Part shown: positions 1-10,077 of the stretch, piece after piece
How positions within the stretch are numbered: the stretch's first letter is position 1
Layout: each line of letters begins with the position of its first letter
NCBI RefSeq assembly: GCF_000372725.1
Contig: NW_005201192.1
Coordinates: 219,492 to 283,491 of the forward strand
Direction: 5' to 3'
Length of the DNA: 64,000 nt
Source: Emiliania huxleyi CCMP1516
Taxonomy: Eukaryota > Haptophyta > Isochrysidales > Noelaerhabdaceae
Program-made: the position numbers and the translations under genes
Notes under the pieces: generated by a model
What the model was told of the DNA's origin: nothing
Databases searched by the model: none
Seen by the model: the letters and a program-made list of their open reading frames with translations, nothing else

Positions 1-802
1 CGAACTTCGCGTTGCCGATGCCTCGCTCCGTCGCGAGCTGTTCTGCGCGGCGGCGCTGCTCAGGCGAGATTGTGATGCCTGGTTTATCACAAAACACAAA
101 TCAAGATGAAACATGCATCATTTCGCTGCTCTGGCGAGATGGTGATGCCAGTCACGTCGGCCGAGGGGAACTTCTTGGCGATGTAGCGGCTAGTGCCGCC
201 GATCCCGCAGCCGACGTCGAGCACCCTGCTCGGCGCCTACGCGGATGGGTCGAGAGGGCGGCTCGAGGACGGCGCAAGGACAAGTGTCCCCGCAAAGAAG
301 GCGGCCGGCGCGAGCGGCGGCGCGCCTCCGTCTGAGAGAAGTCGAGCATGCGGTCGATGAAGTCGTACTTCGCCTCGACAAAGTCCTTGCCGCCGTACAG
401 GGGCGCCTTACGCTGCCCCTCCTCGTAGTAGCCCAGGTGGATGTGCTCGCCCCAGTAGTACTCGAGGATGCCCTCCGACGTCCACGCATCGTACTCCTCT
501 CCGACGGAGTTTATTCCGCCCGCCTCGCGCTCGCCGTCGCGGTAGGAGCGCGAGGGCGTATTGAACACCCGCAGCACCCACGCGAAGATCGTAGCGACCA
601 GCGCCGTTGCAGCAGCACCAATGGCGAGCGGCCTCGACGCGAGCGCTGTCGCTGGGGCTGCGAGGACCGCCGCCGCCGACGCGTGCGGCGCGGCGGCGCG
701 GCGTGGGCTGCGGGGCGGCGGCAGGCGCTGAGGCCGGACACCAGCGAGTGCGCTGAAGCCCGCAGCGGGGGCTGCGAGCGCGAGCAGCAAGCAGCTCCTC
801 AT
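1..802 (-). CDS. VTE4: tocopherol O-methyltransferase-like, left copy (3' part outside window)
   Basis: SAM-dependent methyltransferase of the gamma-tocopherol methyltransferase type, which makes alpha-tocopherol in plastids. Exons read 802-326, 236-149 and 78-1; the rest lies off the left edge. The start gives a hydrophobic N-terminus ([16 protein letters not shown]) and then an Arg/Ala-rich stretch, as in signal plus transit peptides of secondary plastids. [11 protein letters not shown] and [19 protein letters not shown] (SAM motif I) follow. Introns 1 and 2 start with GC and end with AG. It is the mirror copy of the gene at 20595-22731. The proteins match closely except at the very N-terminus, where this copy differs by a few codons. 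The upstream 65 bp is unlike the right copy, so the two copies may have different promoters. Confidence 0.8.
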
Positions 803-977
803 TCAGCGCGATTTCTCTGAACCCTCTCACAGAAAAAAGAAAAGAGCCGAGAGAGGAGACGGGTGACCAAGAGGGGGAGAGAAAAGAGTTGTTAGGGTGA
901 GGGTCGTAAGAATCAAAGCCTCTTGGTGCCTTACTTCGTCCTTTCAATGGTTCAAAATACACATAGGTGCATGTCCC

Positions 978-2512
978 TCACGCGGACACCTCCGCGCCCG
1001 CCCCCTTCTTCTCCGCCTGTCCCTCCGCACCGCTGCCCGCCGCCCCTCCCTGCTCCTTGAGCGCGGCCTCCAGCCTGCGCACCTTCGCGCGCTCCGCCTC
1101 AAGCGCCTTCCTCTCGCCCTCGACCTGCACCGCCCACTCCTCCTGCTGCTTCTTGAGCGCCGCGTGGTGCTCGGCGCGCAGCTTGCGCTCGAGCTCGCTC
1201 TGCCACGCCTCGCGGTCGGCGCGCTCTCTGGCCTTGCTGTCGCGATCCGCCACGCCGCTCCTCGCCTCCTTCAGCCGCCGCTCCAGGCCCTGCACGAGGT
1301 CGCGCAGCTGGTCATTATCATCCATCCAGCGGCCGAGCTCCTGCACGCGTCAGGGACGTGTCAAGGACGTGTCGCGCGGCCGGCCGTTCCCATTCGCCGC
1401 CCAGGCTCCTCATCGAGCGCCGCCCCCTGGCTCTGGATCGCCCTCTGCCGCTGCCGCAGCGCCGCCTTCTCCTCGTCGTGCTGCTGCTGCAGTGCGGCCA
1501 TCGCCCCCTCCTTCTCCTGCCGCGCAAACTCGAGCAGCGACTGCAGCCGGCGCACCTCGCCAAAGTAGGTGCGCGCCTGCACCTGCAGCTCGCGCAGCCG
1601 CGTGCTCTTGCTCGAGTGGGCCTACTCCCGCCGTGCGGCGTGAGCAGCCGTGCTCACCGGGGCGTCTGCTCTCTTGTGCTCGAGCTCTGCCAGCTCGGCC
1701 AGCTCCGCCTCTTTGCCCTGGAGCTGCCGCCGTAGCTCGCGCACCTGCCCTTTCAGATTACGCAGCAGGTGCGCGTCCGCGCGGGGCAGGCCCGCCCCAA
1801 TGGCAGCGACGCTCCCACTCGACTCAAAGAGGGCCGCCGCCGCAGGGTGCGCGTCCTCGGCGCTCCGCTCTGCGCGGCGGAGCTCCGCCTCGCTCCGCGC
1901 CGCCGCTGCTCTGAGCTGTCTGTTGTCCCGCTCGGCCTGTGCGAGCGCCCGTCTCGTCTGCTCCACCTGCTCGGCGAGCTCCTCCACTCCTCGCCGTGTC
2001 GAGCCAACCGGCTGCCCTCGGATGCGGCCTCCCGCAGCCGCCCCGCGATGTGCCGCGGCTTGGAGGCCCTTGGCCGGCGACCGCGGATGCGAGGCCGAGG
2101 CAGGCCTTCGACGCATCGCAACTGCAACGCTGGCAGTGCCGGTGGCCGTCCGCCGTGTCGCCGCGGGACGGGCGCCTGCGATGACTGCAGGCACATCGGT
2201 TATCCTCAATGGTGGCCTTGGGTCGGCGCCGGTGCGAGCAGCGCCGGTTCCCGGCGTACCAGCGTCGCCAATAAGCGAGGTCGGGTGGTCTTGGGTCGCC
2301 CCGAGAGCCTCACGCCTCCGCCGCTGCCGGTCCGCGATGACGTCCTCCGGACTCTCTTCTGCGTGCGGATCCAACCGCTCGGTCCCGCTGGCCCACTCTG
2401 ACTGCGGCTCGTCATCATCAGAGATGGGCTGCTCGTGAACCGCGGGCCCATGCTGCTCGGACGCGGCGGGTGGCTCCTGCTCTGGTGGGGCTTGGGTGTC
2501 GCTCGCACTCAT
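978..2512 (-). CDS. coiled-coil protein of unknown function, left copy
   Basis: Three exons: 2512-1658, 1621 to about 1400, and 1340-978. The first part (about 150 residues) is low-complexity, rich in Pro, Ala and acidic residues. The rest is heptad-like coiled coil rich in Glu, Arg, Ala, Leu and Gln, ending GAGAEVSA. Intron 1 is only 36 nt (1622-1657, GT-AG) and would leave an in-frame TAG if retained. Exon 2 (AHSSKSTRLRELQVQ...) stays in phase after its removal. The exon 2-3 donor is not clear; a GC donor is likely and the acceptor is TGCAG. I do not recognise a family; coiled coils of this sort occur in cytoskeletal or vesicle-tether proteins. The copy at 18450-19984 is nearly identical. 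Confidence 0.6.
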
Positions 2513-2539
2513 TCTTCAACGCGCGACGTGACTCCATAG

Positions 2540-3380
2540 AGATGTAGAGCGCTCTGGAGCGCTGTAGAGCTGTAGAGCTCTACATCCGCCGCGTGACGAT
2601 GCGCCTCCGTTGTAGAGCGATGTAGAGGCGCTCTACAACGTGAAATCTCTACAACAAACTCTACATCATAAGCGGCGAACGAGGCACGGTCGCTCTCCGA
2701 CATGAGGCGCGTTGCACTTGCCAGTGCTGCCCTGGCCTTCTGTCTGCCCGCCCAATGGGTAGGAGGTGCCTCTGCTGCTGTGGCATGCCTCACGGCTGCG
2801 ACTGGCCGGCGCCTCGGGCTCGGCGCGTCAGCTCGGCTCGGCGTAGCGATAGTGGCCAGCGCAACTCGCCTGGACTCAACGCTCAGCCAGGAGCTCCCGC
2901 ACGCGCTGGCGCGAGTCATGGCTCATGCAACGCTCAACAATGCTCACCTCGCCTCGCGCAAGTGCGACCGTCCTCGCAGCCGACAGTCCACCGCCTGCTA
3001 AAGAAGCACAGCGACGAATGCGGCACCGGCGACGCATGGCAGGCTGGTCATGACGCAGTTATAGGGTGTTGTGTGCCGTCGGAGTGACTCTCTGTGTGTC
3101 AGGGATAGTCAGGGCTGTCCATCAGAGCTCCAGTAAGCTCGGAGACACCCCATTAGCGCGGCTCGACCTCTTTGAGTCACTGCCTTGGCGGTTTATTGGC
3201 TGTAGAGCCTCTACAACAAACTCTACAGCAAAATCGCGCTCTCTCTACATCGCTCTACAACGCAGGCGCCTCGTCACGCGGCGGATGTAGAGCTCTACAG
3301 CTCTACAGCGCTCCAGAGCGCTCTACATCTCTACAGCTCTACAGCGCTCTACACTCTACATCCTCTACACCCTCCCTCAG
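2540..3380. mobile_element. GTAGAG-type inverted-repeat DNA element, truncated left copy
   Basis: Two blocks of TGTAGAG/CTCTACA repeats (about 2540-2665 and 3205-3380) are inverted copies of each other around a 540-bp centre. The right end is intact (CTCTACACCCTCCCTCAG, then GGCGACAC). The left end lacks the terminal 50 or so bases that the right-arm copy (12412-13286) has; it breaks off at about 2536-2540 straight into sequence upstream of the coiled-coil gene. The centre carries a 100-codon frame (2702-3001, +) with a signal-peptide-like start (MRRVALASAALAFCLPA) that is also open in the other copy. Whether it is expressed is unknown. Confidence 0.75.
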
Positions 3381-3440
3381 GGCGACACCGACGAGCGTGG
3401 GACTGCCCCCCCCCCCCCTCTCGCCCGCGTGGTTTTCAAG

Positions 3441-4466
3441 ATGAGGAGCGCGCCTCCGCACGCGACGGTGGCAGCTGCGCGCGGGCTCTGCTTCCTCCCA
3501 CTGCTCTGCCGTATGGACCTCCGCGAGCACCTATCGGGGAAACCCATTGGCCCATCTCTCGACGGCACGTCGTCAACAGTGCTCGTGCGCTATATGTACG
3601 ACGGTGGCTCCTTGGCACAAGGTCGCCTTTGCCAGTTTGAGCCCTCGAGTGCAGCATCGGCCACCGGCTTGGAGCTGCTCCGCTGCCTCGCAAATGACGG
3701 CGTTGACCTGACGCGGTTCTATGTCTGCGTCTACGAGACGATTGCCTCGAGAGGTTCGTGGATGCCGGTATTGCGCGACGTGGTTGACGCTGACGCCGAC
3801 GCGAACGACGCCGCCGACGCACTCCTTCCTCTGTGCGCCGAGGCGCCTGATGGCTCTCCCGTGGCTCGCCGCATTGACGTCAAACTCTTTCGCCGCGCTG
3901 CCGCCTCGTTCGATGCAGCGCGCGCCGATCAGGCGGCGCAGCCATCGGGGAAGCTTGCAAAAGGCGGATACTTTGGGATCGGTGTAGTTGGCGCGAAGAA
4001 TCAAGCCAACTTGGGCACCCTCTGGCGCTCGGCGTATCAGCTCGGCGCGAGCCTGCTCTTCACAGTCGGCACGCGGTACAAGAACCAGCCCACAGACACG
4101 GTGCACGCCATCCAGCGCGTCCCGTTCTTCGAACTGGATGACTGGAATGCGTTCGTCGAGACGTGTGCGCCGAAAGGGGCGCTGTGGGTCGCTGTCGAGT
4201 TCGGCGGCACGCCGCTCTCAGAGTTCGAGCACCCGCCCAACGCCATCTACCTGCTCGGCTCGGAGGACGCGGGCCTGCCGACTTCTGTGCTGCGCGCGTG
4301 TCATGCGACCGTCTCGCTGGAGTCGGAGAACTATGCATCGTACAACGTGGCCGTGGCGGGCTCGATCCTCATGTACGACCGGTTGGCCAAAGCACGACGC
4401 AGGCAAGAGTCGGCGCGGCTGGGCGTGCGGGGCAAGGGGACGCAGTGGTGGGCTGGAGTGTCGTAG
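3441..4466 (+). CDS. SpoU/TrmH-type RNA 2'-O-methyltransferase, left copy
   Basis: 341 residues, single exon. The C-terminal half is a SPOUT domain: NQANLGTLWRSAYQLGA (motif 1), AIYLLGSEDAGLP (motif 2) and LESENYASYNVAVAGSILMY (motif 3), with Asn and Ser/Tyr residues typical of TrmH-like 2'-O-methyltransferases that bind SAM in a trefoil knot. The N-terminal 170 residues are not recognised. ATG 3441 was chosen because it begins MRSAPPH followed by a hydrophobic stretch (GLCFLPLLC), possibly a targeting sequence; MDLREHL about 30 residues on is an alternative start. It is convergent with eL32 (-). The mirror copy is at 11317-12342. The tRNA or rRNA target cannot be told from sequence. Confidence 0.82.
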   Translation: MRSAPPHATVAAARGLCFLPLLCRMDLREHLSGKPIGPSLDGTSSTVLVRYMYDGGSLAQGRLCQFEPSSAASATGLELLRCLANDGVDLTRFYVCVYETIASRGSWMPVLRDVVDADADANDAADALLPLCAEAPDGSPVARRIDVKLFRRAAASFDAARADQAAQPSGKLAKGGYFGIGVVGAKNQANLGTLWRSAYQLGASLLFTVGTRYKNQPTDTVHAIQRVPFFELDDWNAFVETCAPKGALWVAVEFGGTPLSEFEHPPNAIYLLGSEDAGLPTSVLRACHATVSLESENYASYNVAVAGSILMYDRLAKARRRQESARLGVRGKGTQWWAGVS

Positions 4467-4924
4467 CCGGAGATGCGCTGCAAATCATTTGTGTGCGATG
4501 TACCTCTTTTTTCACTCAGGAGCCCGCCGGTCGCGTGTTGCGCCTCCCCAGGCCGTGCCGCAGGCGGCAGCCTCTGGGGTCCCTGCGCGTGCGCCTGGGG
4601 TGCCCCTGCTGCACGGCTTCGAGACGGCGCCCCTCGTGTCCAGCGGTTGCCGGTTCGCGGTTGGGTCCACCGACTTGGATCTTGGTCTTGGACCTTGCCC
4701 AGAGCATGCAGGCCCCGCACGAGGGGCGCGTGGCAGCGTCTCAGTGGCGTCTCTCGCCGCTCGCGAGCGTTGTTTGGGAGAAAGAGGGTGCACTACATCG
4801 ATGGCGTATATAGAGCGTACGTCAAATCAAAGGTCACGGGGGCGGGGGGGGAGGCTTTCGATCCCCCCTCCCAACGAATGCAAGCGGGGCCCCTCGCAGC
4901 GAGGGGTAGGCGGGCCAACGGCGC
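4467..4924. other. convergent 3' intergenic spacer, no gene seen
   Basis: 458 bp between the stop codons of the SpoU gene and eL32, so it should hold both 3' UTRs. Open frames here are short and unlike known proteins. The mirror spacer at 10846-11316 aligns along its length but with more substitutions and small indels than the flanking coding regions, as expected for non-coding DNA in a real duplication. Confidence 0.6.
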
Positions 4925-5693
4925 TCACTCGTTCTCCTCGGACTTGAGCTTGGCGCCGCCGTTGAGCACCTTGATGTTCAGCTGCGCCGCACGCTCCACA
5001 ATCTCCTTGCGCTTGCGCGCAGAGACATTGTGCGCAATCTCCGCCGCATACCTGCAAGGGGATGAGGGGCGATAGCGTTGGATGGCGCGCTGGGTTGAGG
5101 GGCGGAGCGCTGCAAGGCGGATGCGGCGGTGGCAGGGCGGGAGAGCAGGGTTGAGCGAGGCGCCGCGGCGAGGAGGGGAGGGGAGCCGAGCAGCGGCCGG
5201 GTGGGGGGGGGGGGGGCACCGGCGGTTCTGCATCAGAAGGACGTCGAGCTCCTTGACGGTGCTCACGGTGAATTTGTAGAAGCCGCCGGGCAGCATGTGG
5301 CGCGTCTTCTTGTCCGAGCCGTAGCCCACATTCACAAGGAGCGTCAGGCCCTTGAACCTGCAAGAGGGCAGCCGGCCGAGGCTCACCACAAGCAGCGCAA
5401 CAGAGCACGGCGGCCGTCGCGTGCGAGGGCGCAGCAGCTGCGGAGTCGGCACTGCCGCCGCGGCCCGGCTCCCAGCGCTGGCATGCTGCGGCGACAGCCC
5501 GCCCTCCCCGACGCAGCGAGCTTCAGCGCGGCGGGCTGGCAGGGTCTCTGCGCCTGCGCCGCTGCCGCGAGTCGATACCGCGGGGCTTCCTCCAGCTCTC
5601 CTTGACCTTGACAAACTCGTCGGACTGGTGACGCTTGAACTTGTTGGTCTTCTTCTTGACGATCTTCTTGTGCGGCAGCGGCACGGGAGCCAT
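4925..5693 (-). CDS. RPL32: 60S ribosomal protein eL32, left copy
   Basis: Three exons, 5693-5554, 5357-5220 and 5051-4925, giving 134 residues, the usual length for eL32. Family hallmarks: [63 protein letters not shown] and the C-terminal SEENE. It is part of the large cytosolic ribosomal subunit. Intron 1 has a GC donor (CGCAG|GCGCAG) and TTGCAG acceptor; intron 2 is GT-AG and contains a poly-C run. Start ATG 5693 gives [10 protein letters not shown]; an upstream in-frame ATG would add a non-conserved leader. The gene shares exon structure exactly with the copy at 10078-10845. Confidence 0.95.
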
Positions 5694-5942
5694 CGCAGCA
5701 GCGCAGAGCGACTGCGGCAGAGAGAGAGACGGCATCTCTCAGAGGACGCACAGCGCCAGCGGTGCGCGGCAAGCGCCGCCACCGGACGAGAACAGAGCAA
5801 CAGAGGGGGACGGCGGCACAGTGTGTGGGACAGGGGGCTTGGGCTTCCGGGTGGGCGCAGCGGCAGAGCAGCCACCCTGGAGAGGCTGCCTCGCGCAAGA
5901 CAGAAAAGAATTCCGTCTGCTCCTCGACACTAGGATCCCTCG

Positions 5943-6172
5943 CCTGGTCTGGCCGATTCTTTTCGCGGTAACGTATCCGCGGGATATGGCGGGATATGGC
6001 GGGATATATGGCGGGATACCGCGGGATACCGCGGGATACCGGGAGATACCGGGAGATAAGAGATACGGGGAGATACGGGGAGATACGGGGAGATGCGAGA
6101 AGATGCGAGGAGATGCGGGGGAGATACGGGGAGATAGGGGGAGATACCGCAAAAGAATCGGCCAGACCAGGG
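5943..6172. repeat. fold-back element with internal 10-bp minisatellite, left copy
   Basis: Ends in inverted repeats (CCTGGTCTGGCCGATTCTTT ... AAAGAATCGGCCAGACCAGG). The inside is an imperfect 10-mer array that drifts from CGGGATATGG through CGGGATACCG to GAGATACGGG. The same element lies at 9603-9836 in inverted orientation. It sits close to the inner end of the duplicated arm. No target-site duplication is clear. Confidence 0.75.
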
Positions 6173-6249
6173 CTACTGGGCGTGGGACTGGCACTAACAC
6201 AGACAAAATCTCTCTCTCTAAACTTAATTCCCAAGGCGCAAGGGAGTAC

Positions 6250-6784
6250 AGGTCCCGGCTTCGGTTTCGCAACAGCTTCGTTTTCACAACACGGCCGCCT
6301 CGAGACGCCGCGCCGTCGTGCAATTCGTGCCCGAGCCGTCCACAAGGCCGCCGGCACATTTGCCAATGTGCCCGGAGCGCAGGGAGTCGATGGGGAGGCG
6401 GTGCCCGGTGCCGAACCTGTCCGCTGTCGGACCTAGACAGCGTTGTAAATCCCTGGGCGAGGGTGGTGGCGTCCCCGTCGGGTCGGATTGCAGTCATTAA
6501 CCTCACACCCATGGCGGGGAGCTAAGAAGCGCACCCAGCGGGCCGGATGCTCGGGGGCGGGCTTACGCAAGAGAGCCCTAAGCGCCGAGGGGGATGCGCG
6601 GTCGCAGGGAAGGGGCCGTAAAGTAAAGACGGGTGTCCGAGGGTTGGCCCCGCGTACCGGGTTTCCCCTTAACTGCAGGGGGACGCCCCCTCTACCCGGA
6701 GCTAATGGACACGACACTGTACACCACTCACCTCTACGCAGACACTTCATACATAGACCTCCGTCCGTCTCGGGGTTCACCACC
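6250..6784. other. start of unique spacer between the inverted arms, no gene seen
   Basis: Homology to the other arm fades between about 6200 and 6260, after GGCACTAACACAG. From there to about 6784 I see no convincing coding sequence. A stretch (6485-6560) with ATTAACCTCACACCCATGGC and GGGGAGCTAAGAAGCGCACCC resembles one at 8615-8680, so the spacer itself holds a short dispersed repeat. Confidence 0.45.
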
Positions 6785-6905
6785 CGTCAAAAGAAAGCAA
6801 GCAGACAGCACAGACAACCCAAGGGAGGGATGGGAGGACGGCACGCCGCCACCACACGGGGATTTTAAGGAGAGGAGTGTGGTGCTAGCCATCACCCCCT
6901 AACAC
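6785..6905 (+). repeat. gene-upstream repeat, type A, before GNAT-Nudix gene
   Basis: Contains AAAGAAAG, AGACAACCC, AAGGGAGGGATGGGAGGAC, GGCACGCCGCCACCACAC, GGGATTTTAAGGAGAGG and GTGTGGTGCTAGCCATC in that order. It ends 37 bp before the ATG at 6942. It is followed by AAAATTTTTCTTTTTTCTCG. The same modules in the same order relative to a start codon recur at 33858-33930, 36694-36742, 56950-57115 and 62205-62252, with a partial copy at 15609-15665. Confidence 0.7.
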
Positions 6906-6941
6906 TAGAGAAAATTTTTCTTTTTTCTCGCTCCGGATGTA

Positions 6942-8472
6942 ATGGCTACCACCGCCGTCTCGAGCATCACAACTCCGCGCCTCCTCCTCCGACCATTCGC
7001 ACGCTCTGACACTGCCGCGATTGCCAGCCACTGCGGTGACCTCCGCGTCGCGCGCATGTGCCGTGTGGTGCCTCACCCGTACGGCATCGCCGAGGCGGAG
7101 TTCTTCGTGGACCAGGTCTGCTCGCGCGCTGACGGGAGGATTTACGCGATCGTGCTCGGCGGCCACGTTGTCGGCTGTGTCGGCCTCGAGTCCATCAGCG
7201 GCGAGAGCGCGACGCTGGGCTACTGGTCGCTCGCTTCTCTCGCGGCCCGTCGAGGCCGAGAGACGTCTCATGCTCTCGCCCCGCTCGCATAGGCTCGGCG
7301 CCGAAACTTGGGGACTGGGCGTGGCGACGGAGGCGGCGGGCGCGCTGATCGACCATGCCTTTGGTGGGCTGCTGGACGGCCTCGAGCGCATCGAGAGCGG
7401 CTACTGGTCGGAGAACGTCGGGTCGGCCAAGGTGCAGTCAAAGCTCGGCTTCAGCCTGCTTGGGCGCGGCCCGCTGCTCTGCCTCGCGCGCGGCTGCGAG
7501 CTCGAGCAGCAGTACACGCGCCTGACGCGACTCGAGTGGCACCGCAGGAGGGTCGCGCCGCCGCCTCCGATGTCCGCCTTCGAGCTGCTCGCCTCCTTCC
7601 CGCAAGGCCTGCCGCTGGGCCAGCTGAAGGCGGTCTGCACGCCGGCGGCGGACCGCGCCGCCTTCGAGGGCGACGAGACCGCCATCGAGGCGGTGTGGCG
7701 GGCGCGCCGCGCCAGTCAGCCCTCGCTCTTCAACGGGGCAAAGTTCCGGTTCGTGGGCGTCGAGGGCGGCACCGGCGTGGAGGGCGGCGGCGAGGGCGGG
7801 GTGGAGGCGAGGAGCGCGAGCGTGGTGCTCGGCCTGACGGACTACCGCTCCTTCCTCGGCACCAACTGCGCCGAGTCGTGGCGTGCGCTGCCGCCGGCGT
7901 GCCTCGCCTCGCCGCTCGGCAACGCGGCGGTCGTACGGACGAGCGACGGGTGCGTGGTGCTGCTGCGGCGGAGCGGCGACGTGGGCGAGTGCCCGGACAC
8001 GTGCGTCATGCCGGGGGGGCACCCGGAGCCCGAAGGCATCGGCGTGGCCAGCTTGGAGGAGTGGCGCGGCGAGCGTGGCGCGAAGGCGCGCGCAGCCCCG
8101 GGCTGGTGCGAGGGCGTGGCGCGCGAGCTGTACGAGGCGATGACGCGCGAGGTGGTCGAGGAGACTGGCATCCCCCCCGCCGACCTCTCTCCGCCGCTCT
8201 GCCTCGGCTTCTCGCGGCGCGTGCTCCACCACCGCCCCGACATCATTTTCCTCATCGAGTGCCGCCTCGATAGCGCCGCCGTCGCCGAGGTGTACCGGAC
8301 GGCGACCGGCGTGCACCGCGACGAGTCGACCGCGATCGAGCTCGTCCCCCAGCAAGAGCTGCTGCGGCGCGCTCTCGACGAGGCGGCGCTGAACATGCCC
8401 GGCTGCCACCTCGGAGGGCTGGCGCTGTTCCGGAAGCACCGCGAGGCCACAGGCACAGCTCGTACAAGCTAG
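6942..8472 (+). CDS. fused GNAT acetyltransferase - NUDT22-like Nudix hydrolase
   Basis: Two exons, 6942-7225 and 7293-8472, joined across a 67-nt GT-AG intron that restores LGYWLGAETWGLGVATEA, a normal GNAT core. Residues 1 to about 185 are a RimJ/RimL-like GNAT domain (TPRLLLRPF at the start, GLGVATEAAGALIDHAF for acetyl-CoA, NVGSAKVQSKLGF near the end). Residues from about 185 match the NUDT22 family: KFRF, LGLTDYRSFLGTN, MPGGHPEPEG and the Nudix helix REVVEETGI. NUDT22 hydrolyses UDP-glucose or UDP-galactose. The total is about 487 residues. The fusion is read through in one frame within exon 2, so it is not two neighbouring genes unless a second promoter lies inside. Substrates of the acetyltransferase part are unknown. 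Confidence 0.82.
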
Positions 8473-9602
8473 CATCGGACTTTTGTTCGTAGCTGCTCCA
8501 TGTTCTTGTCGCCGCTGATTGCGCGCGACAGCGCTCGAGCAGCATCAGAGTCGAGGGAGGCAGTTGTGCTTTTCTGTGTTCCTGCGGATTTGGAGCACCA
8601 TTGTGGAGTGCGGTGTCATTAGCCTCACATCCAGGCCGCGGGGAGCTTAGAAGCGCACTCCCCAGCGGGCTGGATGATCGGGATAGCGCAAAACAGACTA
8701 GCGCCGAGGGTGACTGTCGTCCTCACGATGGGGGGGACTAGCACTAGCCGTCTTCCACACGGTCCCTCGGGTCCCTGCTGCTCCTAATCTCTTCAACTTC
8801 ATACAGCCTCCCTCAAGATACACTCGCGGCATACATTATTGCCCTCGCTCGTCCCGGGGTCCCCCGAGCCCCGTCCTCTGAGGGCGGGTGTAGAGGGATC
8901 CTGTAGAGTGTGTAGAGCGCTGTAGAGCTGTAGAGATGTAGAGCCGTGCCGAGCTCGAGAGCTCTGCAGCGCTCTACATCTCTACATCCCTGCAGCTCAA
9001 CAGCGCTCTACACCCTACATCCTCTACACCCTCCCTCAGCCCGTCCTCCGCCTCCTCCCAGGGCAAGCCCCCGTCCTGGCTCGCTCGCTGACTCACGTTT
9101 CGAGCGTTGTCGGACTTCCTTACCGAAATCTTTTCTGGGGTACCTTTGTTAGTGCCAGTGCGCCCCAGTCCCGTGCCTATGTGTTGTGAGAGAGAGATTC
9201 TAAAATTCTTTTCTGTCCGCAGTCCGTGCCAGTCTGCTGTGAGAGGGGCTGACGGTTAGAATTCTTTTCTGTCTTGGAGGAGCGAGGCCCCCTCTGAGCT
9301 CTGTGCGCTGCCTCTGCCGCTGTAAGCTCGGGCGACGACGGCTTACCGCTCCCGCCTCCCGGGCCCTCGGCACCTCCCGCTTGAACCAGGCTTGAACCCG
9401 TGAAGCTTCCCCGTGCAGGGCCAAGGGTTCATGACAACTTGCAAACTTGCTGCTTTCCGTTCGGGAAATGGAGCCTTCTCCTTCTGACAACGAATGTGAG
9501 GCTCCACATTTGCGACGGAGAGGTATACTCCCTTGGGAATTATGTTGCGTCGGGAATTCTTTTCTGTGTTCCTGTGTTAGTGCCAGTTCCACGCCCAGTA
9601 GC
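8473..9602. other. intergenic spacer with a small transposon and AATTCTTTT motifs
   Basis: No gene seen. Besides the element at 8878-9039, it holds three AATTCTTTTCTGT-type motifs (about 9210, 9260 and 9554) and GTGTTAGTGCCAGT (9571), a motif also seen reversed at 6187, 14010 and 30955. Homology to the left arm begins near 9530. Confidence 0.5.
8878..9039. mobile_element. short GTAGAG-type MITE with 8-bp target duplication
   Basis: Starts CTGAGGGCGGGTGTAGAG and ends CTCTACACCCTCCCTCAG, with TGTAGAG repeats throughout. Both flanks carry CCCGTCCT (8870-8877 and 9040-9047), a perfect 8-bp target-site duplication. The same termini are on the 875-bp element at 12412-13286. It is an internally deleted member of that family; no coding capacity. 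Confidence 0.85.
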
Positions 9603-9836
9603 CCTGGTCTGGCCGATTCTTTTGCGGTATCTCCCTCTATCTCCCCCTATCTCCCCGCATCTCCCCCGCATCTCCTCGCATCTTCTCGCATCTCCCCGTA
9701 TCTCCCCGTATCTCCCCGTATCTCTTATCTCCCGGTATCTCCCGGTATCCCGCGGTATCCCGCGGTATCCCGCCATATATCCCGCCATATCCCGCCATAT
9801 CCCGCGGATACCGCGAAAAGAATCGGCCAGACCAGG
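9603..9836. repeat. fold-back element with internal minisatellite, right copy
   Basis: Mirror of 5943-6172, with the same inverted ends (TCTGGCCGATTCTTTT) and the 10-mer array ATCTCCCCGT/ATCCCGCGGT. It is followed at about 9870 by GAATTCTTTTCTGTC and then the eL32 promoter region. Confidence 0.75.
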
Positions 9837-10077
9837 CGAGGGATCCTAGTGTCGAGGGGGAGACGGAATTCTTTTCTGTCTTGCGCGAGGCAGCCTCTCC
9901 AGGGTGGCTGCTCTGCCGCTGCGCCCACCCGGAAGCCCAAGCCCCCTGTCCCACACACTGTGCCGCCGTCCCCCTCTGTTCTCGTCCGGTGGCGGCGCTT
10001 GCCGCGCACCGCTGGCGCTGTGCGTCCTCTGAGAGATGCCGTCTCTCTCTCTGCCGCAGTCGCTCTGCGCTGCTGCG

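Noticed and set aside
1650-2438. Serine/alanine-rich plus-strand ORF opposite the coiled-coil gene
   Set aside because: It is the complement of a Glu/Arg/Ala-rich coiled coil, which always gives Ser/Ala/Leu-rich antisense frames.
2702-3001. Independent secreted-protein gene inside the GTAGAG element
   Set aside because: It is kept open in both copies, but they are recent duplicates, so conservation is not informative. No homologue is recognised. Reported only as part of the element.
7308-8475. Long antisense and out-of-frame ORFs over the GNAT-Nudix gene
   Set aside because: GC-rich coding DNA opens other frames. These have Arg/Ala-rich composition and no family motif, whereas the chosen frame has two recognised domains.
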